A DNA stretch of 13,618 bases from Alphaproteobacteria bacterium (GCA_005888515.1 VAZR01000054.1:1-13618), one strand, 5' to 3'; positions 1 to 10,138 are shown, counted from the stretch's first letter. Notes: a model not told the origin generated them from the letters alone. Numbers and translations: made by a program.

Positions 1-1257
1 AAGGCCGGTGGGATTGGGTTCAGCCATGTCCTCGCTGCTCGACAGCAGGCGGGTGGGGAAGCCGGCGGCGACCAGCGCGTCGATGATCGTGACGACGTGA
101 CGGCGGTTCTGCGTCTCGACGACGACGTCGAGCTCGGCGCGCTTGACGGAGGTGTCGTGGAACAGCCGCTGATGATGCACCTCGACGATGTTGCCGCCGA
201 GACCGCCGATGACCCCCGCGACCCGCGATAAGACACCGGGGAGATCGGGCAATTCCGAGCGCAGCCGCACCAGGCGCCCGCCGCGCACCAAGCCGCGCAT
301 CAGGAGCGAGGCGAGCAGCCGCGCATCGATGTTGCCGCCGGTCAGAACGATCCCGACCTTGCGGCCGCGGAACCGCTCCGGTTCGGCCATCAATGCCGCG
401 ACACCCGCCGCGCCGGCGCCTTCGACGATCAGCTTTTGACGTTCGATCATCAGCTCGACCGCGTCCTCTAGCTGCCGTTCGGTGACCAGCTGCACCGCCC
501 CGACCAGCGCCGCAACGATGCGGCGGGTCAATTCCCCGGGCTCCTTGACGGCAATGCCCTCGGCGAGCGTCGTCCCCTCGGTCGGCAGGCCTGGGTCGAT
601 GCCGCGCAGCACGCGATACATCGACGGGTAGAGCGCCGATTGCACGCCGATGATCTCGGTCTTCGGCGACAGCGCCTTGGCAGCGACCGCTATGCCCGAG
701 ATCAGCCCGCCCCCGCCGACCGGCACGAGCAGTATTTCAAGGCCGGGCTCCTCGGCGAGCATTTCGAGCGCGATCGTGCCCTGGCCGGCGATCACTGCCG
801 GATCGTCGTAGGGATGCACCGGAACGAGGCCACCTTGTCTTGCCAGCCGATCGGCGGCCTGACGCGCCTCGACCAGGCTCTCGCCGCGCAGCACGACCTT
901 CGCACCGAGCGCCTCCGTACGATCGATCTTGGTGAACGGTGTGGCGGCCGGCATGACAATGGTCGCCGGAATGCCGAGGCGGCGCGCGTGATAGGCAACG
1001 CCCTGCGCATGGTTGCCGGCCGACATTGCGACAACGCCGGCCTTGCGTTCAGCTTTACTGAGGGCGAGCAGCTTGTTGAGCGCGCCGCGCTCCTTGAAGG
1101 AGCCGGTCAACTGCATCGTCTCGAGCTTCAAATAAGCCTCGCAGCCGACCAGCTCCGAGAATGCGGCGGCGCGGATCAGCGGTGTGCGGCCGACCGCCCC
1201 CGCAATCGCCGCCTCGGCCTTGCGGATATCGGCGATCGTGACCGGCAGATCACTCAT
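1..1257 (-). CDS. ilvA: Threonine ammonia-lyase (threonine dehydratase) with C-terminal ACT-like domain, 3' end cut by window edge
   Basis: This PLP enzyme deaminates L-threonine to 2-oxobutanoate, the first step towards isoleucine or a threonine-degrading step; it is cytoplasmic. Translating the minus strand from the ATG at 1257 gives 419 open codons to the window edge with no stop. Visible motifs are TGSFKERGA at residues 51-59, with K55 as the PLP Schiff-base lysine; SAGNHAQG at 79-86; PYDDPxVIAGQGT at 149-161; the phosphate-binding glycine loop GGGGL at 181-185; and TGGNID at 306-311. Residues about 325-406 form an ACT-like regulatory domain. This matches the medium-length single-ACT form of the family, usually about 400-420 residues, so only a few residues should be missing. 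The start is supported by GGAG (complement of 1265-1268) 7 nt upstream, and it lies inside the end of the acylase gene (ATGAGTGA overlap), suggesting translational coupling. Whether the role is biosynthetic (IlvA) or catabolic (TdcB) cannot be settled from sequence. Confidence 0.93.
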   Translation of the reverse strand, partial: MSDLPVTIADIRKAEAAIAGAVGRTPLIRAAAFSELVGCEAYLKLETMQLTGSFKERGALNKLLALSKAERKAGVVAMSAGNHAQGVAYHARRLGIPATIVMPAATPFTKIDRTEALGAKVVLRGESLVEARQAADRLARQGGLVPVHPYDDPAVIAGQGTIALEMLAEEPGLEILLVPVGGGGLISGIAVAAKALSPKTEIIGVQSALYPSMYRVLRGIDPGLPTEGTTLAEGIAVKEPGELTRRIVAALVGAVQLVTERQLEDAVELMIERQKLIVEGAGAAGVAALMAEPERFRGRKVGIVLTGGNIDARLLASLLMRGLVRGGRLVRLRSELPDLPGVLSRVAGVIGGLGGNIVEVHHQRLFHDTSVKRAELDVVVETQNRRHVVTIIDALVAAGFPTRLLSSSEDMAEPNPTGL

Positions 1258-3479
1258 GTGCGGGCTCCAGAATGAGCATCGCGACCGCCGCGGCACGGCC
1301 GGGAACAAGCCAGTCAAACTGGCGCCAGCGCAACAACAAATCGGAGTAATGCCGCGATAGCGGATTTCCCGACTGGCCTGGGGCCATCATCATCCGCGCG
1401 CCGGCGGGCGCGGCAAGATCGGTCACGATGCGCAACGCGGCGCCGAAACGCTGCTCGAAGGGGTGTGCGTCATCGCGGATCGTGCTCGGCCCGCGGTTCA
1501 GCGTGTCGTAGCCGCCGGAGGTCGGTACGGCGACCTGGAACCAATCGCGCAGAACCGGGATACGGCCCAACACCTGGCTCGGGAAGCGGGCAATATGGGC
1601 GCGCCCCCACTGCCATTGCGCGATTTGCGGACCATAGGTCTCCCGCAGCCGCGCGAGCGTGACGTCAAGCGCAGCCTCCAGCCGCGCGTCGCAGCTGTCG
1701 TTCGGGTGTTGCGCGTTGGCGCACCATTCCGGATACCGCGTCAGCACCGATTCCATGACCAGCGGCTTCAAATCCCAAAAATCGGCGATGGCATCGCCGA
1801 ACTGGCCGAACAGTACCGCCTGGGCGAAGGCGCGCAACCAGGCGGTAAACAGCAACGGCTCAACCTTGTCGGCATCCATTCGGAAGTCCCACCCACGTAG
1901 CCGCTCGACGGCTTCGCGCGCCATATCGTCATCCGGCTCGATCCGCGTCATTAGCGGGACCAGGCGCCGCGCCATGATCGACAGCGTATCGGCTTGCATG
2001 GCCGCGCTCGTCGCGGCCGAGTGGCCGGACTCGGCCGCGAGCAGCTCCTCGATCCGTTCGGCGCGGTTGGGCAAATCCCAGTCGCGGGACAGGAAGTACG
2101 GAAAGCGGTCCGGCACGATCTTGTTGTTGGCGCTGACAAAATGCCCTGTCGGCGGGTTGGTCCCCTGCGGCAACTCGGCAAACGGAATAAAGCCGGTCCA
2201 ATCATACTCATCGGTCCAGCCCGGCACCGGCAGCCAACCATTGCCGTTCTTGCGGATCGGAATGCGCGCCGGGGCGATAAAGCCGATCGTCCCGTCGATG
2301 TCGGCATAGACGATGTTCTGTTGCGGCCCCACAAAATCCGCGAGCGCGGCGCGAAATCCATCCCAGTCGCGAGCCCGGTTGATGCCCCAAAGCGCCTCGG
2401 CTGAGCGATCCTCGGTACCGAGAAAACTCGTCTGCAGCGCCAGCACATAACCGCTCTCGACACTGCCTTCCGGCAGCACGTCCGACAGCACCGGGCCGTG
2501 CCGGGTGCTGCGGACCGTCATCGCGACGGAGGCCGCGCCGTGTACGGCGATCAGCTCTTCGCGGCTGTCAAAGGCGGCGCTGCCGTCGGGGGTCACATAG
2601 CGGCTGGGGTCAGCGGGGTCGAGCCGCTCGATAAACAGATCCTCGACATCGCCGCCGGTCGTCGTAAAGCCCCAGGCGATACGATCATTATGCCCGACGA
2701 GGACGAGCGGCACGCCGGCAACGGTGCCGCCCGCGATTTCGCCCTGCGGCGTTTTCATCCGCGCCAGATACCAAAAGCCGGGTGCGGCGAAGCCAAGATG
2801 CGGGTCATTGGCAAGGACCGGCTTGCCGCTGTCGCTATGCGCCCCGTCGACCACCCAGTTGTTTGAGGCATAGATCGGTCCGACAACGGAAGGCAAAGCG
2901 GCGTAGAGCTGGTCGAGCGGCAGGCGGCGATAGATCGCCGCGAGCTCGGCCAATGTGGTCGGCGCCTCCTTCGGGTATTCCGGGTAGAGCACGGCGAGAT
3001 CGTCGGACGATATTTTCCGCGCGAGCCGGGCGCGCTGCAACTCACCGCGGTAATTGGCGGCGAGTTCGAGATCCATCAGCTTGCCCCAAACCAGACTGTC
3101 GGCCGGGCGCCAGGGATCCGGCCGAAAGCCGAGCAGCAGAAACTCGATGGGCAACGCGCCGCGCCGTGTCGCCAGGAAGGCATTGACCCCGGCGGCATAG
3201 GCTTCCAGCCCGCGCCGCACCTCCGGCGACAACGTCGCGATTTCCGCCTCGGCGGCCCGATAGAGCCCGAGGACCCGCATCTGCCGATCGGTCGCCAGCG
3301 CCTGCGACCCGAAAATCTCGGCGAGGCGGCCAGCGCCATAGCGGCGCTGCAGCTCCATCCGTGCCATGCACGGCAATTCGCCCGTCGAGCTGCGGCAACG
3401 ACGAAAGCAGGAACAGGCCAGCACCGCCGATGGTCACGCATATCAGCAGCAGCACACCGCCGATCAAACGCCGGATCAT
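1250..3479 (-). pseudogene. Penicillin acylase family (Ntn-hydrolase) gene, broken by a short internal deletion with frameshift
   Basis: Members of this family (peptidase S45) are periplasmic amidases that hydrolyse acyl amides such as beta-lactams or acyl-homoserine lactones. They self-cleave into two chains, exposing a catalytic N-terminal serine. The coding is in two frames. From the ATG at 3479 the first frame gives an N-terminal membrane or signal segment (MIRRLIGGVLLLIC...) ending in SLPQLDGRIAVHG. Near 3359-3373 the homology moves to another frame, starting ARMELQRRYGAGRLAEIFG and running uninterrupted to the TGA at 1250-1252. The second part carries YASNNWVV, with the nucleophile Ser codon at 2864-2866, then NDPHLG, GHNDRIAWG, SANNK and TSGGYDTLNRG. 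The block that normally joins the halves, about 35-40 residues with an RDxxGVPHI...FAxGFxHAQDRL pattern, is missing; frame arithmetic needs a lost length of 3n+2 nt. The rest is free of stops, so the lesion is either very recent or an assembly error. The true substrate is unknown. It overlaps the threonine ammonia-lyase gene by 8 nt, so the two probably form an operon. Confidence 0.88.
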
Positions 3480-3706
3480 TGATCACCCGGCCGATATCAC
3501 GGCGGGCTCCCGGCGCGTCGCTGATGAGCCTGCGAGTTCATGATCCTTCGGCATTTTAACATTTTCAGCCCGGAGAACTCTGCCTGAGGCGGTCGAGAAG
3601 GGCTGAGAGCATAGCGAATCGAGGCCCGTGATGGGCCGCCGTTATGCCTTCCTTAACCAACACGCCGCAAGATCGTGGACAGCCCAACCCGCAACTTGCC
3701 GGTCTG
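3480..3706. promoter_or_regulatory. Divergent intergenic region between the acylase and cpaA
   Basis: This 227-nt gap separates the minus-strand acylase unit from the plus-strand pilus operon, so it should hold both promoters. I see no convincing -35/-10 pair. It contains a small hairpin GGCCC-GTGAT-GGGCC at 3623-3637. There are also two TTAAC elements, at 3556-3560 and 3653-3660 (TTAACCAA), that resemble single half-sites of the CtrA cell-cycle regulator. The spacing of a full TTAA-N7-TTAA site is not present, so CtrA control is only a suggestion. In the minus direction, GGGTGATCA just before the ATG at 3479 offers a weak ribosome binding site. Confidence 0.4.
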
Positions 3707-4210
3707 ATGTTTCTGCAACCCGACGTCATCGCGCTTCCGGTATTCGCTGTCGTGATGCTGATCGCCGCCTTCGAGGATTTTCGGCGGCTCGTCATCCCGA
3801 ACCTGCTGCCGCTGGTCTTGTGCGTTGCCTGGCCGCTGCATTTCGCGGCCGCCCCGAGCCTGGTCGGCGCTCTCAGCGCGATTGGCTGTGCGCTGGCTGT
3901 CTTTATCGTCGGCGCGGCGCTGTTCTCGCGGGGCTTTCTCGGCGGTGGCGATGTCAAACTGTTGACTGCCGCCACCCTATGGGCCGGCGCACCGGGCACT
4001 CCATCATTGCTGGTGTTGACCGGCGTGTTGGGCGGCGTGCTGACGCTTTTCCTGCTGATGCCGTTCGGCGCTCAACTCGCCGAGGCGAGCCGCGCCTTTC
4101 TGGGTCCATCGGCCATTTCCGCCAACCATGACACGGCGAAATCGGTGCCTTACGGCGTCGCGATCGCCGGCGCCGGACTGATCGTCATCCTCTCACCTCA
4201 CTTTGGTTGA
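3707..4210 (+). CDS. cpaA: CpaA/TadV prepilin peptidase (A24 family)
   Basis: This inner-membrane aspartic peptidase cleaves the leader of Flp prepilin and of TadE/F pseudopilins before assembly. From the ATG at 3707 it is 167 residues, the usual size for CpaA. The two catalytic aspartates of the family are visible: D24 in FEDFRRLVIPN and D82 in the GGGDVKLL motif (residues 79-86). Hydrophobic segments fall at about 7-22, 33-49, 52-73, 98-118 and 149-163. An in-frame ATG at 3644 would add 21 residues (MPSLTNTPQDRG...). That extension is hydrophilic and unlike the family, so I prefer 3707, although no strong ribosome binding site supports either start. It is the first gene of the tad operon, and cpaB follows after 5 nt. 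The lack of a methyltransferase domain fits the Tad-specific short peptidases. Confidence 0.87.
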   Translation: MFLQPDVIALPVFAVVMLIAAFEDFRRLVIPNLLPLVLCVAWPLHFAAAPSLVGALSAIGCALAVFIVGAALFSRGFLGGGDVKLLTAATLWAGAPGTPSLLVLTGVLGGVLTLFLLMPFGAQLAEASRAFLGPSAISANHDTAKSVPYGVAIAGAGLIVILSPHFG

Positions 4211-4215
4211 TCGCC

Positions 4216-5132
4216 ATGCGCTTACGTTCCCTGCTGCTGCTCCTCGTCGCCGTCGGTTTAGCCGGCGGCACCGCCATGCTGGCCCGCGCCTGGCTTGCCG
4301 CGCAACACGCGCAAGTCGCGGAGGCATCGCCATTGGCGCTGCCGGCGCCGGCCAAATCCGTTCTGGTTGCCCGGAACGACATCAAACGCGGACAGATCCT
4401 CAAGCCCGAGGACACGTCGTGGCAGGTCTGGCCGGAAGGCGCGGTCGACAAGAGCTACGTCGTGCTCGGCATGCGTACACCGGAATCGTTTGCCGGGTGG
4501 GTCGCGCGCAACCCGGTCTCGGGCGGCGAGCCGATCACCGAGGCCAAAATCATCGCCCCGGGCAATCGCGGCTTCCTCGCCGCGGTGCTGCGGCCCGGCA
4601 TGCGCGCGATCTCGGTCCCAGTGACGACTACGTCGGGAATCTCAGGATTTATTTTTCCCGGCGACCAGGTCGATCTGATGATCACGCATGGGATCCCGTC
4701 CGGCCCTGGCGGTTCGGCCTATGAACACAAGGCCGCCGAAACGGTGATGCACGATGTGCGGGTGATCGCGATCGACCAGCGGCTGGAAAGCAAGGCGGGT
4801 GAAGCGGTGGTCGCTCATACCGCGACCCTCGAGGTAACGCCGAAGCAGGTCGAAATGATCGCGCTCGCGGGCGAGATCGGCAAGCTGTCACTGAGCCTGC
4901 GCAGCCTGGTTCCGGCGGCTGCCGATGCCGGTCCGGCCAAGGCAACCCCGGGCGGCGATTCGTCCGACGATGCCCTGAAGCCAACCTATACAGTTGACAG
5001 CGAGGTCAGTCCTTTGCTGCCCAAGTCCTTACATGGCAATGATAATTCGGATTCCGGCTTGGTTACGATCTTGCGTGGCGGTGGAAAAGGGAGCGAATCT
5101 GCAGGGTCGCAAGCTGCGCCAAGAGGTTCGTG

Positions 5133-5133
<1 letters not shown>
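4216..5133 (+). CDS. cpaB: CpaB/RcpC Flp pilus assembly protein
   Basis: CpaB is a periplasmic, inner-membrane-anchored component of the Tad apparatus, thought to support or gate the CpaC secretin. The 305 residues begin with a hydrophobic signal/anchor segment (about 3-28, LRSLLLLLVAVGLAGG...). A SAF-type domain follows (about 46-112, SVLVARNDIKRGQILKPED), then the RcpC/CpaB domain (about 118-235) with LAAVLRPGMRAISVPV and FPGDQVDLM. The C-terminal 70 residues are low in hydrophobicity and poorly conserved. The ATG at 4216 is preferred because the hydrophobic anchor follows directly. An in-frame TTG at 4207 overlaps the cpaA stop and would add only three residues. The stop overlaps the cpaC start by one base (TGATG), which suggests coupling. 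Confidence 0.92.
5121..5126 (+). promoter_or_regulatory. Ribosome binding site deciding the cpaC start
   Basis: AAGAGG lies 6 nt before the ATG at 5133 and only 3 nt before the in-frame GTG at 5130. The spacing favours ATG 5133 as the cpaC start. Confidence 0.55.
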
Positions 5134-6613
<1,480 letters not shown>

Positions 6614-6614
<1 letters not shown>

Positions 6615-6622
6615 GGGAGGGA
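6614..6622 (+). promoter_or_regulatory. Ribosome binding site of cpaD
   Basis: AGGGAGGGA is a strong purine-rich Shine-Dalgarno sequence at the end of cpaC. It lies 3 nt before the ATG at 6626 and 9 nt before the in-frame ATG at 6632. The second spacing is the more usual, so the true start may be 6632, two codons later. Confidence 0.55.
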
Positions 6623-6625
6623 GCG

Positions 6626-7306
6626 ATGAGAATGCATCCTTACCCGATCATCGTGGCAGCCGTGCTGGTGCTGGCCGCCTGCCGTCCCGCAGCCACCGAA
6701 TGGACCGAAAGTGAAGCCCCGAACCGCTTGCGGCTTGATGATGCGGCGGTATCGGTCAATCTGCGGTTCGCCGCCGGATCGCCCTACCTGTTGCCTGCGG
6801 ACGCTCAGCGGCTGCGGGCAATGGCCGCGACCGGTGCGATCGCAAGGTCCGACCGAGTTTCGGTTGCGGTGGGTGGAGGTCCCGGCCTCGCCGAGGCCCG
6901 GCGCGATGCGATCGAGGCTGCGCTATTGCCATATGGCATTGTTGCCAGCGCGTTGTCTCTCGCTGGGCTGCCGGCCAATCAGGCAGTCGTGCAGGTCGGG
7001 CGATATGTCGTGACGTTGCCGCCCTGCCCGAATTGGAGCAAAGCCCAGGGGACGGATTTCACCAACTCGTATGCGAGCAATTTCGCCTGCGCGACGCAGA
7101 CGAATTTGGGCCAGATGGTCGCCTACCCGAGCGATCTTGTCGCCGGACAGCCTCTTGGGCTGGCCGCCGGGCAACCCGCTGTTGCCGCAGTCCAGCGCTA
7201 CCTGACCGATAAGGTCAAGCCGCCTACCGCTTCGGCTGGAGGTGGTGGTGGCGGCGGTGGCGGCGGCGGTGGCGGTGGGTCTTCGGACAACACAGGGAGT
7301 CAATAA
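6626..7306 (+). CDS. cpaD: CpaD pilus assembly lipoprotein
   Basis: CpaD is an outer-membrane lipoprotein thought to help the CpaC secretin. The 226 residues start with a lipoprotein signal peptide with lipobox LAAC, the modified cysteine being C19. The CpaD family core is recognisable by NLRFAAGSPYLLPADAQRL in the first half. The second half has CPNWSKAQGTDFTNSYASNF, then CATQTNLGQMVAYPSDLVAG, where the CP(N/D)WS and NFxCATxxNLGxMVxxPxDL patterns are typical. Near the C-terminus there is an uninterrupted run of 14 glycines followed by SSDNTGSQ, which is unusual. It begins 11 nt after cpaC and its stop overlaps the cpaE start by one base. Confidence 0.9.
   Translation: MRMHPYPIIVAAVLVLAACRPAATEWTESEAPNRLRLDDAAVSVNLRFAAGSPYLLPADAQRLRAMAATGAIARSDRVSVAVGGGPGLAEARRDAIEAALLPYGIVASALSLAGLPANQAVVQVGRYVVTLPPCPNWSKAQGTDFTNSYASNFACATQTNLGQMVAYPSDLVAGQPLGLAAGQPAVAAVQRYLTDKVKPPTASAGGGGGGGGGGGGGGSSDNTGSQ
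7238..7279 (+). repeat. GGN trinucleotide repeat encoding 14 glycines in CpaD
   Basis: Fourteen consecutive GGN codons (mostly GGT and GGC) encode the polyglycine tract near the end of CpaD. The codons are mixed, and length changes by whole units would keep the frame, so this could vary the tail length without switching the gene off. Confidence 0.9.
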
Positions 7307-8517
7307 TGAGTGCAGCCGCCGCAGTCGCTGAAAAGCCGTCCGCTCTAAAGGTCGAGCGCGTAGGCGTTATCGCCATCCTTCAGGACCAGCCCACGCTCGA
7401 ACGCATCCAGGCGATCGTCCGTGAGCTGCACCTGGATGACGAGCTGAGCCTCGAAGCGACGCTTGATGCGGCATTGCGGCGGATGCGCGAGGGTGAAAAC
7501 CCGCGCGTGCTGATCATTGATCTCAGCGATTCGGCCGCGCCGATCGCCGAGCTCAGCGCAGCGCGTACGGTGGGTGGCGATGACATCAAGATCGTCGCGC
7601 TCGGTGTCGTCAACGACGTGGCGTTGTTCCGCGATCTTCTCGCGGCCGGCGCCACGGATTATGTCGTCAAGCCGGTAAGCCGCGAAGCGCTTGCAGCGGC
7701 TTTGGAGAAGCGCAGCGCAACCGCGACTGCCGGCGGCGGCCTGGGTCAGGTCATCGCGTTCATCGGCAGCCGCGGTGGTGTCGGTACCACGATGACGGCG
7801 GTCTCTTGCGCGTGGATCCTATCGGAAAAACACAACGAGCCCACCGCGCTGCTCGATCTCGATCTGCATTTCGGCACCGTCGCCCTGAAGCTCGATACCG
7901 ATCCCGGCAGCGGGTTGTCCGATGCGCTGGAACAGCCATCGCGCATTGACAGCCTGTTTGTCGAGCGGGCGATGGTGAAGGTGTCGGAGAACCTCCGGAT
8001 CCTTGCCGCCGAAGCGGCGATGACCCAATCGCTGGCGGTTGACCCCGGTGCGATCGACGTTCTGCTTTACGAGTTGCGCCGCAAATTCGCCTGGGTCGTC
8101 GTCGATCTGCCGCGTTGGGTGACGCCGACGCAACGTGTCGTCCTGGGCGCGGCGAGCCGCGTCGTGGTGCTGTGCGAGCGCAGCCTGGCCGGGCTGCGCG
8201 ATACGATCCGGCTGCAGACTTTGCTGCGCGAGCATGCGCCGCAGACGAGTTTGCTGATGGTGGAAGCCGGCGCCTCCGGCGAGCGCGCGACCGTTGCCAA
8301 GGGCGAATTCGAAAAGGCCGTCGGCAAGTCGCTCGATGCGGCGCTGCCCTATGATGCCAAATCGGCAGGCGCGGCGACCAATGCCGGCCAGCCGTTGCCG
8401 CTCGCCGCGCCGCGCAGCGCAGTGGCCCGCGAACTCGAAAAGCTGGTTGCGGCCGTCGCCGCCGGGCCCGCCGAGAAGACCAAGAAGCGCAAGATTTTCG
8501 GGCTTGTTAAATGGTAA
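7306..8517 (+). CDS. cpaE: CpaE/TadZ pilus localisation ATPase
   Basis: CpaE is a MinD/ParA-like protein that places the Tad machine in the cell. The 403 residues have an N-terminal receiver-like domain (about 18-135) with VLIIDLS and GATDYVVKP motifs. The P-loop ATPase domain (about 147-375) follows. Its atypical Walker A reads GSRGGVGTTMTA (154-165), where the lysines of the canonical KGGxGKT are replaced by Arg and Thr, as in many CpaE proteins. LLDLDLHFGTVAL (182-194) and WVVVDLPR (263-270) follow the MinD-like pattern. The C-terminus is basic (EKTKKRKIFGLVKW). A GGGAG at 7295-7299 lies 6 nt before the ATG. The end overlaps cpaF by 7 nt. All expected blocks are present. Confidence 0.93.
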   Translation: MSAAAAVAEKPSALKVERVGVIAILQDQPTLERIQAIVRELHLDDELSLEATLDAALRRMREGENPRVLIIDLSDSAAPIAELSAARTVGGDDIKIVALGVVNDVALFRDLLAAGATDYVVKPVSREALAAALEKRSATATAGGGLGQVIAFIGSRGGVGTTMTAVSCAWILSEKHNEPTALLDLDLHFGTVALKLDTDPGSGLSDALEQPSRIDSLFVERAMVKVSENLRILAAEAAMTQSLAVDPGAIDVLLYELRRKFAWVVVDLPRWVTPTQRVVLGAASRVVVLCERSLAGLRDTIRLQTLLREHAPQTSLLMVEAGASGERATVAKGEFEKAVGKSLDAALPYDAKSAGAATNAGQPLPLAAPRSAVARELEKLVAAVAAGPAEKTKKRKIFGLVKW

Positions 8518-10135
8518 CACTCTTCAAACGGCCCGGCGCCGAGGAAGGCCTCGACGCGCGCATCGCCGGGTTGCGGCGGGCGCGCGGCGAACCCGATGTC
8601 CCGGAGAAGGCCGCGCCTCCGCCTCCGCCGCAAGATAATACGGCTGCTCCGGTTGCGCCGGCGGCTCCGGTGCTTCCAGAAGCTCCGCCCGCAGCGACGC
8701 CTGGGACGCCCGCGACTGCGCCGCTACCGCCGGCGGCGCCCAGCTCGCTTCAGGAGCATCTCGCGGTAGCGCGCGAAGAACTGGTGGCACGGCTCAGCGC
8801 TGAGATCCGGCCCGAGCGGCGCGCGCTATTGAGCCGCAGCGATCTGGCCAAGCTCGTCAGCGGCGCGGTTCAGGCGTACTTCGTGCGCCATGCAATCGAG
8901 GCCAACCCGCTGGCGCGACGCGACCTCGTTACCGACATCATGCAGGCGCTGATCACGACTCCGGAGCCGGCGGCAAGCGTCGACGGTTCGGGTGTGCGCC
9001 AGCTACCTGGCCGGCGCGCGGCGGTCGAAGCCGCCAAAGCGCAAATTCAGCCGCTCGTCCTGGAACACATGGACGTTGCCGCGGCCGCTGAGATGCCGCG
9101 CGCCGCTTTCGAGGCGCAGCTCACCGGTTGGGTAAAGGAACTACTCGCTGAAACCAAGATTCAGCTGAACTTCGTCGAACAGCGAGAGCTCGTCGACTCG
9201 CTGGTCGCGGACATGCTGGGCCTCGGGCCGCTTGAGCCGCTGATCGCCGACGAGACCGTCAACGACATCATGGTCAACGGGCCGAAGCAGGTCTATGTCG
9301 AGCGGCGGGGCAAACTCGAACTGACCGACGTACAGTTCCGCGACATGGCGCGTCGGTCTCGATCCGCAAGTTTTCCAAGAAGAGCATCACCCTCGACACG
9401 ATGGCGGCGAGCAACAGCATCTCGCCGGCGATGGCGACGGTGCTGAAGATCGCGGCGCGCTGCCGCCTCAACATTCTGATTTCCGGCGGTACCGGTTCGG
9501 GTAAAACCACGCTGCTGAATGCGCTGTCGCGGATGATTGACAGTGCCGAGCGTACCGTGACCATCGAAGACGCCGCCGAGTTGCAGCTGCAGCAGCCACA
9601 TGTCGTGCGTCTCGAAACGCGTACCGCCAATCTCGAAGGCACCGGTGAGATCACGATGCGTGATCTGTTGAAGAACGCGCTGCGAATGCGGCCCGACCGC
9701 ATCATCATCGGTGAGTGCCGCGGCGAGGAAGCGCTCGACATGCTGCAGGCGATGAACACCGGCCATGACGGGTCGATGAGCACGATCCACGCCAACACGC
9801 CGCGCGAGGCGCTGACTCGTCTCGAAAACATGATCGGCATGGCCGGCATTAATCTGCCGTCGAAAGCGGTGCGTACCCAGATCGCCTCCGCAGTTCACAT
9901 GATCTGCCAGGTCAACCGCATGCGCGACGGCCAGCGCCGCGTGACCCATCTGATGGAAGTGGTCGGAATGGAAGGCGACATCATCACGACCCAGGAGCTC
10001 TTCACCTACCAATTCCAGGGCGAAGGCTCGGACGGCAAACTGCGCGGCGCCTTCCAGTCGAGCGGCATACGCCCCGCATTCCTGCCGCGGGCCGAATATT
10101 TCGGCCTGGACCGCGCTCTGCTTGAGGTGATCTGA
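8511..10135 (+). pseudogene. cpaF: CpaF/TadA Flp pilus assembly ATPase, broken by a short internal deletion with frameshift
   Basis: CpaF is the hexameric cytoplasmic ATPase that drives pilus assembly with TadB and TadC. The first frame runs from ATG 8511. It has a Pro/Ala-rich linker (about residues 32-80) and then the N-terminal domain ending LGPLEPLIADETVNDIMVNG and LELTDVQFRDMA at about codon 279 (near 9349). It then runs out of homology and stops at 9446. The family sequence resumes in another frame at 9356 with VSIRKFSKKSITLDTM. It continues through Walker A GGTGSGKTT (Lys codon 9503-9505), Walker B RIIIGECRGEE, the STIHANTPREAL box and the C-terminus EYFGLDRALLEVI at 10135. The joining block of roughly 45-48 residues (VGRRVDESxPxxDARLxDGSRVN region) is absent; frame arithmetic requires a loss of 3n+1 nt. 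No other defects are visible. Overlap with cpaE and a 3-nt gap to tadB place it in the operon. A frameshift alone cannot explain it, because conserved residues are gone. Confidence 0.92.
10124..10130 (+). promoter_or_regulatory. Ribosome binding site of tadB
   Basis: GAGGTGA within the last codons of cpaF lies 8 nt before the tadB ATG at 10139, the best-spaced candidate, and supports that start over the ATG three codons later. Confidence 0.5.
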
Positions 10136-10138
10136 GCG

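Noticed and set aside
640..1275. Plus-strand open frame of 211 codons at the left end
   Set aside because: It is antisense to the threonine ammonia-lyase, whose minus-strand translation has all the family motifs.
1659..2309. Long plus-strand open frame (216 codons) opposite the acylase gene
   Set aside because: Its translation is Ser/Arg/Ala-rich with no recognisable domain and it lies antisense to a clear enzyme sequence; it is a shadow of G+C-rich codon use.
3556..3660. CtrA binding site upstream of cpaA
   Set aside because: Only isolated TTAAC half-elements are present, not the TTAA-N7-TTAA spacing; kept as a note in the intergenic entry, not as a site.
7238..7279. Phase-variable on/off repeat in cpaD
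   Set aside because: The repeat unit is a trinucleotide, so slippage would keep the frame and could not switch the gene off.
9340..9446. Programmed ribosomal frameshift in cpaF
   Set aside because: A frameshift would join the two frames but cannot restore the roughly 45 missing conserved residues, and no slippery heptamer is evident at the junction.
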